From contig CAYPJU010000058.1 of the NCBI GenBank assembly GCA_964411125.1, positions 1 through 40,955 of the forward strand: DNA of 40,955 nucleotides, in the 5' to 3' direction. Made by a program: the position numbers and the translations under genes. Under the pieces are notes generated by a model. It was given only the letters and a program-made list of their open reading frames with translations. It did not search any database and had not been told where the DNA came from. This document shows, in pieces, positions 7,940-16,459 of this stretch. This stretch comes from JBFIHF01 sp964411125 (GTDB lineage Bacteria > Myxococcota_A > Bradymonadia > Bradymonadales > Bradymonadaceae). The number at the start of each line of letters is the position of its first letter. Within the stretch, counting starts at the first letter, position 1.

Positions 7940-8353
7940 ATGCCACCGATTCCCGAACACCCGACCCGTCGCCGCAACCGCAGCCGAAACACTCAGGTCG
8001 CGACGACATACCAACTCGACCATGTCCGTCAGCGGTTCGGCTTCCTCGCGGTCGCGCTCGCCGACCTCGACGGGTTCTGCCTCGCCGGGAGTACCGAAGC
8101 GTGCGACCCGGAAGCGGTCGCCGCATACGCCGCCGCGATCGCGCGAGCGGACGAGCGGCAGCGACGACAGCTCCGTGACAAGCTCGAGGTGGATCAGTTC
8201 GCGGGCCGCCGTGACCTCGAAGTACGGATCCACGAGTTCGGCCTCGATCACCAGGCCGCGTACCTGGTGATCGTCGCGAAGCCCTCGGACGATTTCGAGC
8301 GAGCGGCGACGCACACGATCGAGGGCGTGAAGCGGATCTTCGCGACGACCTAG
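7940..8353 (+). CDS. Roadblock/LC7-like small protein (MglB-like)
   Basis: 137 residues from the ATG at 7940, which is preceded by AAGGAGAGGTC, a strong ribosome site that decides this start over a much longer open frame. After a basic N-terminal tail (RRRNRSRN), the segment GFLAVALADLDGFCLAGS (34-51) looks like the first strands of a Roadblock domain (typical pattern: a hydrophobic strand, then D-x-D-G-x-x-I/L-A), followed by a helix (DPEAVAAYAAAIARA) and a later strand pair (DLEVRIHEFGLDHQAAYLVIVAKP). Roadblock proteins such as MglB regulate MglA-type GTPases, and an MglA-like gene lies 7 kb upstream. Assignment is by fold pattern and would need a profile search; no signal peptide. Confidence 0.5.
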   Translation: MPPIPEHPTRRRNRSRNTQVATTYQLDHVRQRFGFLAVALADLDGFCLAGSTEACDPEAVAAYAAAIARADERQRRQLRDKLEVDQFAGRRDLEVRIHEFGLDHQAAYLVIVAKPSDDFERAATHTIEGVKRIFATT

Positions 8354-8401
8354 CGGGACGGACGCACCGCTGCGTTCACACTCCCCGCTGTCGAAACACT
8401 C

Positions 8402-8473
8402 GGGCGGTCTGTTCGTTACTTCGCAGCCTTCGTGCACGACCCCGACGGACATCGCGCCGAGGCCGTGGTTCAT
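8402..8473 (+). pseudogene. 3' remnant of a VOC/glyoxalase-superfamily gene
   Basis: Reading in the frame of codon 8414, the DNA encodes RYFAAFVHDPDGHRAEAVVH (8414-8473), a close match to the C-terminal strand of VOC-superfamily proteins (the Y-x-A-A-F-V-x-D-P-D-G-N-x-x-E-A-V-x-H pattern). Upstream the frame runs back only to the stop of the Roadblock-like gene with no start codon, and downstream it is non-conserved. So only the last 20 or so codons of a once complete gene survive. The surrounding 8354-8700 gap otherwise contains nothing recognisable. Confidence 0.55.
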
Positions 8474-8700
8474 GAAGTGGTGCAGGACGGGGCGCACGGC
8501 GATGTCGAGGAACTGACACGGAGCTCCGCGAGCAGGTGGAACAACTGGTCCGTGGGGGAAGACGGCACGGGGACGAGTGGAGGAGCCAGCAGTTGGTGAG
8601 TGGGGCCTCCGCGGCTGACGTTCGTTCGTCCGCGGTGGCGTGGTCTTCTCGAGTGGGTAGAGCGGCGGCCATTCCGGCGGAGGCGAGGCTGCGGGCCACG

Positions 8701-10242
8701 TCAGGGGTCGACGCAGAACCGGATGGCGTAGGTGTCGATGCGCTCGCGCTGGTTGAAGTTCGACTGCCAGCCGACCCACTCTCCACCCCATGAGGCGGAG
8801 ACCCTCGGCATGTTGCGGTAGTCCCCCATCTCCCGCGACCGGTGGTGGGCGAGGCGTCGGACGTCGCCGGTCAGGACGTTGAAGGCGATGATCTCCTGGC
8901 CGTAGGTCTTCCACGGTGTGATGAAACCAGTACCGTCGTCCACGCCGGCGTCGAAATCGTCGTCCCCGTCCTCGGTCGAGACGAAACCCCAATCCTGCAG
9001 CGGCCCGCGGGCGACGGCAGCCATGTGCGCGCCCAGGCCCCAGTCGATGTCGACGAGGAGCATGTTGTGGGCGAGCTGCTCTTCCTCCGACTTTCCGACC
9101 GCATCCCAGGTGATGTCGACCCGGTACAGGCCCGGTGTTCCTGTACAGCCCGAGACGACCATGTAGTCCCGACCGTCGGACGCGGAGACGAACGTGCCGT
9201 GGTCACCGCAGAGGTTCCAGAAGTAGGTGGGGGGACCGATTCTGCGGTTCTCGTGATCGATCGACCACGACACGCCCGCCCCGAGGCCGTACTCGGTCCC
9301 CGTACTGTTGACGGGCCAGTCCACGGCATTGCCGTACCCGGCGAGGTGGCGGCCCGAAGGCGTGATCCCGACGTACGACCCGGCGCCGACGGTGCTGGAC
9401 GCGTCGACCGCCCCCTCGTAGGGGCCAGCGTCGAGGTTCTGCATGTCGTAGAGATGGATGGAGGGCTCGGGTCCGTGGCGGACGATCATGGAGCTTCCTC
9501 TCGCATCGATCCAGTTCACGGTACCGCCGAGCGACCCGATGCTGGTGCTGTCCGGCGGCGTGAAGAAGTCGTCGGTGGTCCACGTGCCGTCGGGCTGCAG
9601 CGTGATCTTCTCGATGCCGCTCGGGGAGACTCGGTACAGCACCTCGGGGTCGACCGGGTCGAAGCCGGAGTCGGTGGCGAGCCCGCCGATCGGGATGTTC
9701 TCGTGGGTGACGACGCCCGTCGCGACGTCGATCACGTCCCAGAAATCAGCGAACTCGGTACCGTTTCTCGTCCGATGCAGATAACGCGATCCGTCGGCAT
9801 TCCACCACATGTTCCGCGCATACAGGTCGTCGGCGTCACCATCGTTCGAGACCCGCTTCACCGTGGAGCCGAAGACCGGGTCGACGAAGCTGGCTCCTTC
9901 GACCGCTTCGGGGGCGAAAACATTGTAGGCGTACGGACCGGTGGCGGGGGGTGGCCGTTCGGCGGGATCGTTCAGGAGCCCGCCGATCGATTGGTCCGAG
10001 CAGACCCGTGGCGTGCCCATGTCGCGCGATTCTCCGGCATCGCCTGCCACATCGGCTCCCGGGTGCGCGTCGGAGAAGACGCCCAGATCCGTCGCGGTCG
10101 ACCCGTCCGGAACACCGACATCGAGTCGACCGCCGTCGCGAGCGCTCGCATCGTTCGAGACGAAGGGCGGATCGTCCTTGCACGCGCCCAGAGCGACGCA
10201 CGAAACGGCCAGGATGCCCAGCTTCCAGTGGTTGTCACGCAT
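8701..10242 (-). CDS. Lipoprotein with predicted beta-propeller-like fold, unknown function
   Basis: 513 residues from the ATG at 10242 (AGGA eight bases upstream; an in-frame GTG at 10257 would add five residues). Lipobox VALGAC (Cys21), an Asp/Gly-rich linker to about residue 85, then a large domain with propeller-like blades: DPVFGSTVKRVSNDGDADDL, NMWWNADGSRYLHRTRNGT, and the ending VSASWGGEWVGWQSNFNQ. These resemble TolB/WD40-like blades (V-S-x-S-x-D/G-G-x-W/L). An HGTFVSASDGRDYMVVSGC segment carries two of the few cysteines. Likely surface-exposed; no enzymatic residues assigned. It lies downstream of the P450 on the same strand with a 112-base gap, so co-transcription is possible. Confidence 0.6.
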   Translation of the reverse strand: MRDNHWKLGILAVSCVALGACKDDPPFVSNDASARDGGRLDVGVPDGSTATDLGVFSDAHPGADVAGDAGESRDMGTPRVCSDQSIGGLLNDPAERPPPATGPYAYNVFAPEAVEGASFVDPVFGSTVKRVSNDGDADDLYARNMWWNADGSRYLHRTRNGTEFADFWDVIDVATGVVTHENIPIGGLATDSGFDPVDPEVLYRVSPSGIEKITLQPDGTWTTDDFFTPPDSTSIGSLGGTVNWIDARGSSMIVRHGPEPSIHLYDMQNLDAGPYEGAVDASSTVGAGSYVGITPSGRHLAGYGNAVDWPVNSTGTEYGLGAGVSWSIDHENRRIGPPTYFWNLCGDHGTFVSASDGRDYMVVSGCTGTPGLYRVDITWDAVGKSEEEQLAHNMLLVDIDWGLGAHMAAVARGPLQDWGFVSTEDGDDDFDAGVDDGTGFITPWKTYGQEIIAFNVLTGDVRRLAHHRSREMGDYRNMPRVSASWGGEWVGWQSNFNQRERIDTYAIRFCVDP

Positions 10243-10354
10243 CGAATTCCTCTCCACGGCCCCGATGATAACAAACCGCGAACGACTCGCCGAACGAGGG
10301 TTGGACGGCCTCGCCTTCTCCGCGGGGGTCTCCCGACGAGTCGGTGCCCCCTAG

Positions 10355-11554
10355 CTAGGTCCAGCTCACCTTCACCTGCAGGGTCGCGAGCGTGTGCATG
10401 AGCGAAACGGCCCACTCGCGCCGTCGGGTGACGAGCTCCATGCTGGTCGTCCGCTCCAGCAGCTCTTCGAGTGCGACGGCCGCTTCCATCCTCGCCATCT
10501 GGAGGCCCAGGCAAACGTGAGGCCCCATTCCGAACGCCAGGTGCCGGTTCGGCGTCCTCGTGACATCGAACGCGTCGGGGTTGTCGAACACCTCGGGGTC
10601 GCGGTTGGCCGCTACGAGTACGGCGACAACCGGGGTGTCGACTTCGAGGTCGAAGCCTCCGAACTCGGCGGGCTCGTGGAGAAATCGCCTCACCGCGGTC
10701 ACGGGGGGCTCGAGACGCAGGGCCTCTTCGACCGCTCCGGCGATGAGCGACCGGTCGGAGCGCACGAGCGCGAGCTGGTCGGGATTCAGGACCAGCAGGC
10801 GAACGACGTTCGTGATGAGGGCCGTCGTCGTCTCGAAGCCTGCCAGGATGAGCCCCATGACCTGCCACACGAGCTCTTCGGGAGAGAGCTGGTCGCCGTC
10901 CTCTTCTTTGCGGATGAGGACGGAGATCAGGTCGTCGTTGAGCGAGTCGCGACGCTGCTCGATCAACCTCGTGATGTACGCTCCCATCTTCGCGCGGGCC
11001 TGTTGCGCACGCGTCCGTTGTTCCGGGCTCGCCGCGTCGCCCATGAGCACGTAGGTGAGATCGCCGGTCCACTGGATCACGTCCTCCCGATCGGACTGTG
11101 GGACCCCCAGCATTTCGCAGATCATCCTCGACGGGAGGGGCAGGGAGAGAGCCGCGACCAGATCGATGGTCGAGTCGCCATCCACCTCGTCGAGCAGCTC
11201 GCGCGCCACCTCGGCCATCCGTTGCCGCAGATTGCCCATCGCGCGCGGCGTGAAGTAGCGAGCCACGAGCCGACGAAGGCGGGCGTGATCGACGCCGTCC
11301 TTGCCCAGCATGAAGTGGTCGACGGTGCCCCCCGTCCCGTCGGACGGCCTCACTCCAGCCTTCGTCTGCTTGAGCAGTCGCTGGGCGTCTTCGTACCGGG
11401 TGAGCCGCCAGCTTCCTCGCGGCGACAGGCTCACCGGCGCGACGGCGTGAAGATGTCGGTACAGCTCGTGCTTCTTGTCCCGAAAATCGGGGAGGTCGGG
11501 GTCGGCACCGTGCCAGGAGGGCTCGGGCCACGAAGTTTCAGACGATGGGGCCAT
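10355..11554 (-). CDS. Cytochrome P450
   Basis: 399 residues, the usual bacterial class I size. Signature motifs are intact: the I-helix oxygen-activation site AGFETT (238-243, Glu-Thr in place of the more frequent Asp/Glu-Thr), the K-helix E277-x-x-R280 and the heme loop FGMGPHVCLG (341-350) with the proximal Cys348. AAAGGA six bases before the ATG supports the start. It is a soluble haem monooxygenase; substrate unknown, and no ferredoxin or reductase gene is adjacent, so electrons must come from partners elsewhere. The similarity pattern (HLAFGMGPHVCLGLQMARME-type ending of the haem region) is that of CYP107/CYP109-like enzymes, but subfamily cannot be fixed by eye. Confidence 0.95.
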   Translation of the reverse strand: MAPSSETSWPEPSWHGADPDLPDFRDKKHELYRHLHAVAPVSLSPRGSWRLTRYEDAQRLLKQTKAGVRPSDGTGGTVDHFMLGKDGVDHARLRRLVARYFTPRAMGNLRQRMAEVARELLDEVDGDSTIDLVAALSLPLPSRMICEMLGVPQSDREDVIQWTGDLTYVLMGDAASPEQRTRAQQARAKMGAYITRLIEQRRDSLNDDLISVLIRKEEDGDQLSPEELVWQVMGLILAGFETTTALITNVVRLLVLNPDQLALVRSDRSLIAGAVEEALRLEPPVTAVRRFLHEPAEFGGFDLEVDTPVVAVLVAANRDPEVFDNPDAFDVTRTPNRHLAFGMGPHVCLGLQMARMEAAVALEELLERTTSMELVTRRREWAVSLMHTLATLQVKVSWT

Positions 11555-11830
11555 GGGATTCCTTTCGTGGTTCGGTTTCTCTCGCGTTCAGCCACAGCGC
11601 ATCGGTTCAGTCACACTGGAGCGAACTCCATTCGTCGAAAATCGGAGCCTTCGAAGGGGGTTGGACCCGCCCCTGACCATCCTGACGGAGACGACTTCGA
11701 CATCCTACCGGCCCTCGACAGAGCTGAATTGTAGAAACGTGCGGCGCCAGAAAGTGTCACTCTCCCGCGCGAGTGGGTTTCAGAGGGGGCAGCGGGTATG
11801 CTCGAGGGGAACCGCAACCCACGAGTCGTC
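11555..11830. promoter_or_regulatory. Divergent intergenic region
   Basis: 276 bases between the P450 start (minus) and a lipoprotein start (plus). It must hold promoters for both. No confident promoter or operator is visible; a short inverted repeat CACTC...GAGTG flanks 11758-11776. Confidence 0.3.
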
Positions 11831-13669
11831 ATGTCGAGATTTTCCGCCCTCCTCCCAGCACTCCTCCTCGCCGCGAGCTGTTCGGGCGATCCCGAAGTAG
11901 AGAACAACGGAGCGGGGTTCGACCTCGGAAACGAAACCTCCGGGGACGTCTCGGTCGGCAGCGACACGTCGATGTCGGACGTCGGGACGACTGACCCCGA
12001 CGAAGACATGGGGAGCGACTCGGGCCCTGCAGACTTCGGACCGGACACTCCGCCTCCCGTGCGGCGGGAAGATTGCGTGAATGGGGTCGACGACAACGCT
12101 GACGGGGCCGTGGACTGCGAGGATGCCGAGTGCGCGGCCGCGCCCGTTTGCATTGCCGAAGTCTGCGACAACGGGGTGGACGACGACGACGACGGAACGA
12201 CCGACTGTCGGGACCTGGAGTGCGCGACGACGACGGGGTGTCTGGTCGAGATCTGCAACAACGGCAAGTCCGACGACGACGACGGCGACATCGACTGTGC
12301 CGACGACGACTGCGCGGACGACCCGGCGTGTTCGATGACTCCGGAGATCTGCGACAACGATCTCGACGACGACGGCGACGGACTCGCGAACTGCCGCGAC
12401 GAAGATTGTGCCGCCGACATGGCGTGCACCAACATCGGACAAGCGGGGACGTGCACGACCGACGGCCAGTCGTGCAACACGATGCAGGGGATCCAGCAGA
12501 ACGGTTTCTACTGCGTCCGACCGATGGGAGTGCAGAGCGGCCCCGGCATCTGCTACGAGCCGTGCAATCCCGCCGACCAGTCGACATGCGCCTGGGGAAC
12601 GCTCTGCTTCGATCCTGCCCCGCAGGACGCCGATCCGCGCGGCGTCTGTATCGCGACGGCCTGCACTCGGTCGTTCACCCAGGCGGAATGCGCCGCGAAC
12701 GAGCAGTGCGAGCCCTTCGTCAACGGCTACTCGTTCTGCCGGGCGCTCGGCACGGGTGCCGCCGGCGACGCGTGCGACGAAGCGACGCCCTGTGGGTCGG
12801 GGCTCGTCTGTTCCGCCAACGAATGCCGCCCATCGTGTGACCTCGCCAACCCCTCGTGTGGAGCAGGCGAAGAGTGCATCGGCGCGTTCGCGGGTTACGG
12901 ATGGGGCGTCTGCGACGTGCCCTGCACCGAACTGTCGTCGGGCGAATGCGGGGGCGGCGAGGCGTGCACCGCGTCGCTTCGAGGCTACTGGGCCTGTCGT
13001 GCCGACGGTACCGGAGTCGTGGGCGACGGTTGCACCGACAACACCGACTGCGCCGAGGGGAACTGGTGCACGGACGGGATCTGCGAGGCCCTCTGCGCGG
13101 AGTGGGCGAGCTCGCGCTGCGACGTGGCGCAGACCTGCTTCGAGTTCGGGGGCGACATCGGCATCTGCGCCGACACGTGCACGAGCCTACTGCCCGACGA
13201 CTGCGCCGATGCGGCGAAGCGATGCGTTCCCGCGTCGGAGACCGAGTCGGTCTGCTGGCGTCACGGCGGCGGCGAGCTCGGGGACTCGTGCGCGAACGAC
13301 GAGAACGCCTGCGGGCAAGAGCTGTACTGCTCGGAGGGCGGAACCTGCGAGGCGCTCTGCCTACCGTATGACGCGGCGTCGGACGCGTGCTCCGACACCC
13401 AGGCGTGCGCGCCGTTCAACTCGGCGATCGGAGCGTGCGCGGACCTGACCGAGAGCGGTCGCGCGCAGGGTGACGCGTGCGTCGCCGAGGGGCAGCTCTG
13501 CGACGATGCGATCTTCTGCGGACCGGGCTTCGTCGGCTCCCAGTGCTACCAGGCGTGCCGCACCGACCTCACCGCCGACGATGGGTCGAACCCCGACTGC
13601 GCAAACCCCACCGACGTGTGCGACACGAGGTTCGGCTACGCCGACATCGGGTTCTGCACGGGCGGATGA
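11831..13669 (+). CDS. Large Cys- and Asp-rich surface lipoprotein with four tandem C/D repeats
   Basis: 612 residues from the ATG at 11831 (an in-frame ATG at 11798 would place 11 residues before the signal peptide). Lipobox LLAASC (Cys17). After an acidic linker come four repeats of about 30 residues (82-199) with the pattern C-x-N-G-x-D-D-D-x-D-G-x-x-D-C-x-D-x-x-C, which resemble the putative metal (calcium)-binding repeats of MopE-like proteins. The rest (200-612) consists of Cys-rich modules with repeated G-D-A/S-C...C-x-x-G-x-x-C...C-x-x-x-C spacing. Expected to be an extracellular, disulfide-rich, Ca-binding surface protein. Enzyme function is not indicated. A strong palindrome spans its stop codon. 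Confidence 0.7.
   Translation: MSRFSALLPALLLAASCSGDPEVENNGAGFDLGNETSGDVSVGSDTSMSDVGTTDPDEDMGSDSGPADFGPDTPPPVRREDCVNGVDDNADGAVDCEDAECAAAPVCIAEVCDNGVDDDDDGTTDCRDLECATTTGCLVEICNNGKSDDDDGDIDCADDDCADDPACSMTPEICDNDLDDDGDGLANCRDEDCAADMACTNIGQAGTCTTDGQSCNTMQGIQQNGFYCVRPMGVQSGPGICYEPCNPADQSTCAWGTLCFDPAPQDADPRGVCIATACTRSFTQAECAANEQCEPFVNGYSFCRALGTGAAGDACDEATPCGSGLVCSANECRPSCDLANPSCGAGEECIGAFAGYGWGVCDVPCTELSSGECGGGEACTASLRGYWACRADGTGVVGDGCTDNTDCAEGNWCTDGICEALCAEWASSRCDVAQTCFEFGGDIGICADTCTSLLPDDCADAAKRCVPASETESVCWRHGGGELGDSCANDENACGQELYCSEGGTCEALCLPYDAASDACSDTQACAPFNSAIGACADLTESGRAQGDACVAEGQLCDDAIFCGPGFVGSQCYQACRTDLTADDGSNPDCANPTDVCDTRFGYADIGFCTGG
12074..12427 (+). repeat. Four in-frame 30-codon tandem repeats inside the Cys/Asp-rich lipoprotein
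   Basis: Repeat units start at protein residues 82, 111, 141 and 173. Conserved positions are paired cysteines and a DDDxDG acidic loop; the DNA copies have diverged at silent sites, so this is an old coding duplication. Confidence 0.8.
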
Positions 13670-13685
13670 CCGCGGTCATCGTCCG
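13662..13685. terminator. Palindrome across the stop codon of the Cys-rich lipoprotein gene
   Basis: GATGACCGCGGTCATC (13665-13680) is a perfect 16-base palindrome containing the TGA stop (13667-13669). It extends to GCGGA/TCCGC arms with one bulged base. Likely a transcript-end hairpin or protein-binding site; no T-tract. Related to the palindrome at 917-935. The remaining gap to 13798 shows nothing else. Confidence 0.45.
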
Positions 13686-13798
13686 CGCGGTCCTATCGAG
13701 ACTACGGCGGAGTGCGGCGGTCTGTTACATGGTCGAGCGGCGGTAGGCAGTACTCACGAGGTCGTTCTCCGAAGGGTCGTCGCGCCGTCAGGAACGAA

Positions 13799-15034
13799 TC
13801 ACTGCGTCAATGCGGGCAAGTCCTGGATCTTCTCGGTAAGGTATTCCTCGATTTGCGCGGGATCGGGGGTGAGGCACTCCCCTTTCTGGGTCACGGTCGA
13901 CTCCCACTTCCAGTAGCCGGGCACCCTCCCGATCACCGCCGGTTTGCGTTCCCAGTACCAGAACTTGTTCATGCGCATCGGCTTTGGAAACGGATCGTCG
14001 GCCTGCGAATAGTCGTTGACCCACAGGTAGAAGCGGTTCGACGTGCCGCGCCTCACGGCCTCGAAGAACTCGGGCGGCGCGGACGCGACCCATTCTTGCA
14101 GGCGCCCGTAGGCGATCTCGGCGCACGCCGTCGCGGCGGGCGTCGGTGTCGCGGGGCTCGCTTCTCCTTCGAAGACGACGCCCTCTTCGGGGTAGAAGCC
14201 CCACAGCACGTCGTCGGGGTATTTCGTGGGCTGATCTCCGACGTTGGGCCAGTACTCGCCGCCCGAAAGGATGACGCCATTGGTCTCGAAGGGGCGCATG
14301 GCACGTGCGTCCCGCTCCTTCCAGACGTCGGGATCTTCCCCGACGAGCGTCACGTAATCGTGCGTGGTGCCGTCGACCTCCAACGTACGGGTTTCTTCGT
14401 CGAAACCGATGGGTCCGGCACCTGCGATCGGCAGGTCGAGCTCGCTGACGTGTTGCAGATCTGCGATGCGGAGGAGCTGCGGCGGGTCGGTGGTTCGGAC
14501 CACGAAGTAGCCGACGTGGTCGAGCGCCAGCCCGACGACGGGCGCGGTTTCGATCAACCGCTCGTGGGGCCGCAGAACGGCCCAGTCGGGCGATCCGTCC
14601 GGTAGCGGTTGATCGGTTTTGAGACTCACGGCGTAAAGGCCGTCGGCGGCTCCGACGATCAGCCGGGACCCGTAGAGTACCATCGGGCCCGGGGTCGGGA
14701 TGCCCTCCGCGATGGCCTTCGCCACACCCTCACGGACTGCGTAGATGCGGCCGGCGCTGCGGTCGGACGCGAAGATTGTACCCTCGTAGCCCACCTCGAT
14801 CCCGGAGACCTCGGCACCCGAAGGGAGTTCGACGGTCTGACCCGGTGGGGCGATGCGTCGCAAGGTTGCAGCGCTTGCTTGCCAGACGACGTCTCCGCGC
14901 GTTCCGGTGACGATCGGGACAGCGGCGGCCGACTCGTCCACGGAAGGTACCGGCCGGGCCGTCGGACCCGCAGCAGGTGCCGTGGTGCACGCAGTCGCGA
15001 AGAGAAAGAGCATCGTGATCGGTTTTCGTTTCAT
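13799..15034 (-). CDS. Lipoprotein of unknown function, predicted N-terminal propeller-like sensor region
   Basis: 411 residues from the ATG at 15034, chosen for the signal MKRKPITMLFLFATAC (lipobox Cys16); the open frame runs on upstream only because it reads through the interspersed repeats. The first half has blade-like strands typical of SMP-30/propeller domains (GVEVGYEGTIFASDRSAGRIY-like, LIVGAADGLYAVSLKTDQ, IGFDEETRTLEVDG). The C-terminal part is rich in Trp/Tyr (FYLWVNDYSQADDPFPKP, NKFWYWERKPAVIG). No catalytic motif recognised. The gene is isolated: its upstream side is occupied by repeat block 3, with no obvious ribosome site. Confidence 0.5.
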   Translation of the reverse strand: MKRKPITMLFLFATACTTAPAAGPTARPVPSVDESAAAVPIVTGTRGDVVWQASAATLRRIAPPGQTVELPSGAEVSGIEVGYEGTIFASDRSAGRIYAVREGVAKAIAEGIPTPGPMVLYGSRLIVGAADGLYAVSLKTDQPLPDGSPDWAVLRPHERLIETAPVVGLALDHVGYFVVRTTDPPQLLRIADLQHVSELDLPIAGAGPIGFDEETRTLEVDGTTHDYVTLVGEDPDVWKERDARAMRPFETNGVILSGGEYWPNVGDQPTKYPDDVLWGFYPEEGVVFEGEASPATPTPAATACAEIAYGRLQEWVASAPPEFFEAVRRGTSNRFYLWVNDYSQADDPFPKPMRMNKFWYWERKPAVIGRVPGYWKWESTVTQKGECLTPDPAQIEEYLTEKIQDLPALTQ

Positions 15035-15128
15035 GACGAGACGGCTACCGGAACGACCATCGGGCGTCAACGCGGCTCTCGAACAACGAATGACGGACAC
15101 CGGCTCCGGCGGGGCTTTTGGGCTGTGG

Positions 15129-15507
15129 TTCTGGCTGAACACCGTGGGGCTTTGCCCCACACCCCACCAGGGCTCGTCGATATTGCGCGCAACTCTCTGC
15201 GAGAACCAAAGAGAAAACTTCGGGGTCCAGGGGAGAATCCCCTGGTGGGTTTGGGCGAAGCCCAACGCGGCCCCCTCTTGCGACAGCCTCGACGAGGCGG
15301 TCGTTCTGGCTGAACACCGTGGGGCTTTGCCCCACGCCCCACCAGGGATTGCATCCCTGGACCCGCGAGTTTCTTTCAGGCGACGCCGCAACTCGTCGAT
15401 AGTGCGCGCAACTCTCTGCGAGAACCAAAGAGAAAACTTCGGGGTCCAGGGGAGAATCCCCTGGTGGGTTTGGGCGAAGCCCAACGCGGCCCCCTCTTGC
15501 GACAGCC
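15129..15507. repeat. Double-hairpin interspersed repeat, block 3: two tandem composite units
   Basis: Unit 1 (15129-15288, 160 bp) and unit 2 (15304-15507, 204 bp) both run from TTCTGGCTGAACACCG to CTCTTGCGACAGCC and contain B-spacer-A. The 44-bp difference is a clean internal deletion in unit 1, joining CACCAGGG to CTCGTCGATA, which removes the second hairpin's right half and part of the spacer. Arms: B 15137-15172 (truncated) and 15312-15373; A 15213-15267 and 15433-15487. In unit 2 the second B hairpin reads CCAGGGAT-TGC-ATCCCTGG, a paired change from CCAAGGAT/ATCCTTGG in blocks 1 and 2. Fills the 15035-15511 gap. Confidence 0.95.
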
Positions 15508-15511
15508 CGCC

Positions 15512-16360
15512 TCACGTCATCGCATCGATGACGTCGGTCACTGCGTCGATGAACCCCATCACTGCGGCCTGAGTCCGGTGGCGGCGTGGGTACAGGGCGC
15601 GCACGGGCCCTCGGTCGAGCCGGATGCCGTCGAGCTGCACGAGATCCCCGTCACGCACGAGGTCGACGACCACGTCGTACGGCGCCGACATGTAGGCGTG
15701 GCCGGCGAGCACCAGCGGCAAGGCAGCCGTGAACGAGTCGACGCGCGCAATGGCGGAGGAGCGTAGTCGAAACGGGGTTCCATCCCAGGTTCCGCTCAGC
15801 CCCGGTGGCGGGCCGGCGACCTCCACGGTCGAGGTCTGCTCGAGCGCCGAAACTCCGTCGATTCGTGCAGCCAATTGCGGTGCGGCCACGACGACGAACG
15901 GCTTCGAAGGAAGGATCCTCGACAGGTAGTTGCTGTCGGGAAGCGCCCCACCTCGGAAAGCGAGGTCGAACTCCTCCTCGACCAACCCGACGAGGCGGTC
16001 GTCCCCTCGGAGCACCACCACCACGTGGGGAAAGCGCTCGTGGTAGCCAGGCAAGACGCTCGGCAGGAGGGTCATCGCCATCTGGACGGGAGCCGTGACT
16101 CGGAGCCGGGAGATCGGCGGTGGCTGCTCGTAGCAGGCGTCCACCGCATGCAGAACGTCCCGCAACTTCGCGATCGTCTCCGGCGCAGCGGGGCGCACGC
16201 CGCGACCGGTGCGTGCGAGCACTTCGTGGCCGAGCTCGTTTTCGAGCTCGCGGACGCGGCGACTCACCGTCGACGGGGGTACCTCCAACCGCGCCGCAGC
16301 CGCGGTGAGGCTCCCCAGGTCGAGGGCGAGAAGGAGCGAGCGAACAGCGTCGATGTTCAT
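15512..16360 (-). CDS. LysR-family transcriptional regulator
   Basis: 282 residues from the ATG at 16360 (AAAGGA five to six bases upstream; another in-frame ATG at 16366 overlaps that site). Winged helix-turn-helix at the N-terminus: GSLTAAAARLEVPPSTVSRRVRELE, the standard LysR layout, then a periplasmic-binding-type effector domain (RLRVTAPVQMAMTLLPSVLP onward). The gene is divergent from the NmrA-like reductase at 16460, the usual arrangement for a LysR regulator and its target, and a T-N11-A palindrome lies in the intergenic space 11 bases upstream of its own start. The inducer is unknown, probably a substrate of the reductase/VOC pair. AraC/LysR ambiguity does not apply; the HTH is clear. 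Confidence 0.9.
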   Translation of the reverse strand: MNIDAVRSLLLALDLGSLTAAAARLEVPPSTVSRRVRELENELGHEVLARTGRGVRPAAPETIAKLRDVLHAVDACYEQPPPISRLRVTAPVQMAMTLLPSVLPGYHERFPHVVVVLRGDDRLVGLVEEEFDLAFRGGALPDSNYLSRILPSKPFVVVAAPQLAARIDGVSALEQTSTVEVAGPPPGLSGTWDGTPFRLRSSAIARVDSFTAALPLVLAGHAYMSAPYDVVVDLVRDGDLVQLDGIRLDRGPVRALYPRRHRTQAAVMGFIDAVTDVIDAMT

Positions 16361-16370
16361 GACCATCCTT

Positions 16371-16383
16371 TGCGTTTCACGCA
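16371..16383. promoter_or_regulatory. LysR-type operator palindrome TGCGT-TTC-ACGCA
   Basis: A 13-base T-N11-A inverted repeat with perfect 5-base arms in the divergent space between the LysR and NmrA genes. The second LysR gene of this window has TGCGT-TTG-ACGCA upstream, differing at one central base. Position next to the LysR ribosome site fits autoregulation. Confidence 0.6.
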
Positions 16384-16459
16384 ATGCAGGCTGGCGGATT
16401 CTCACTCTTCTCAACACAGAACTGCAAGCTATTGTTTGTTCAACTCAGGGAGGTAATCG

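Noticed and set aside
7712..8992. 426-residue minus-strand frame over the Roadblock-like gene and the VOC remnant
   Set aside because: Low-complexity Arg/Pro/Gly-rich and crosses the intergenic hairpin; the plus-strand gene has a strong ribosome site.
8842..10401. 519-residue plus-strand frame opposite the propeller-like lipoprotein
   Set aside because: No signal, no domain; the minus strand encodes a lipoprotein with signal peptide and ribosome site.
9972..11531. 519-residue minus-strand frame overlapping the P450
   Set aside because: Out-of-frame reading of the P450 gene, whose haem and I-helix motifs are intact.
12074..12427. Possible CRISPR array (periodic 90-base repeats)
   Set aside because: The periodicity is in frame, encodes the conserved C/D repeats and has no spacer-repeat alternation.
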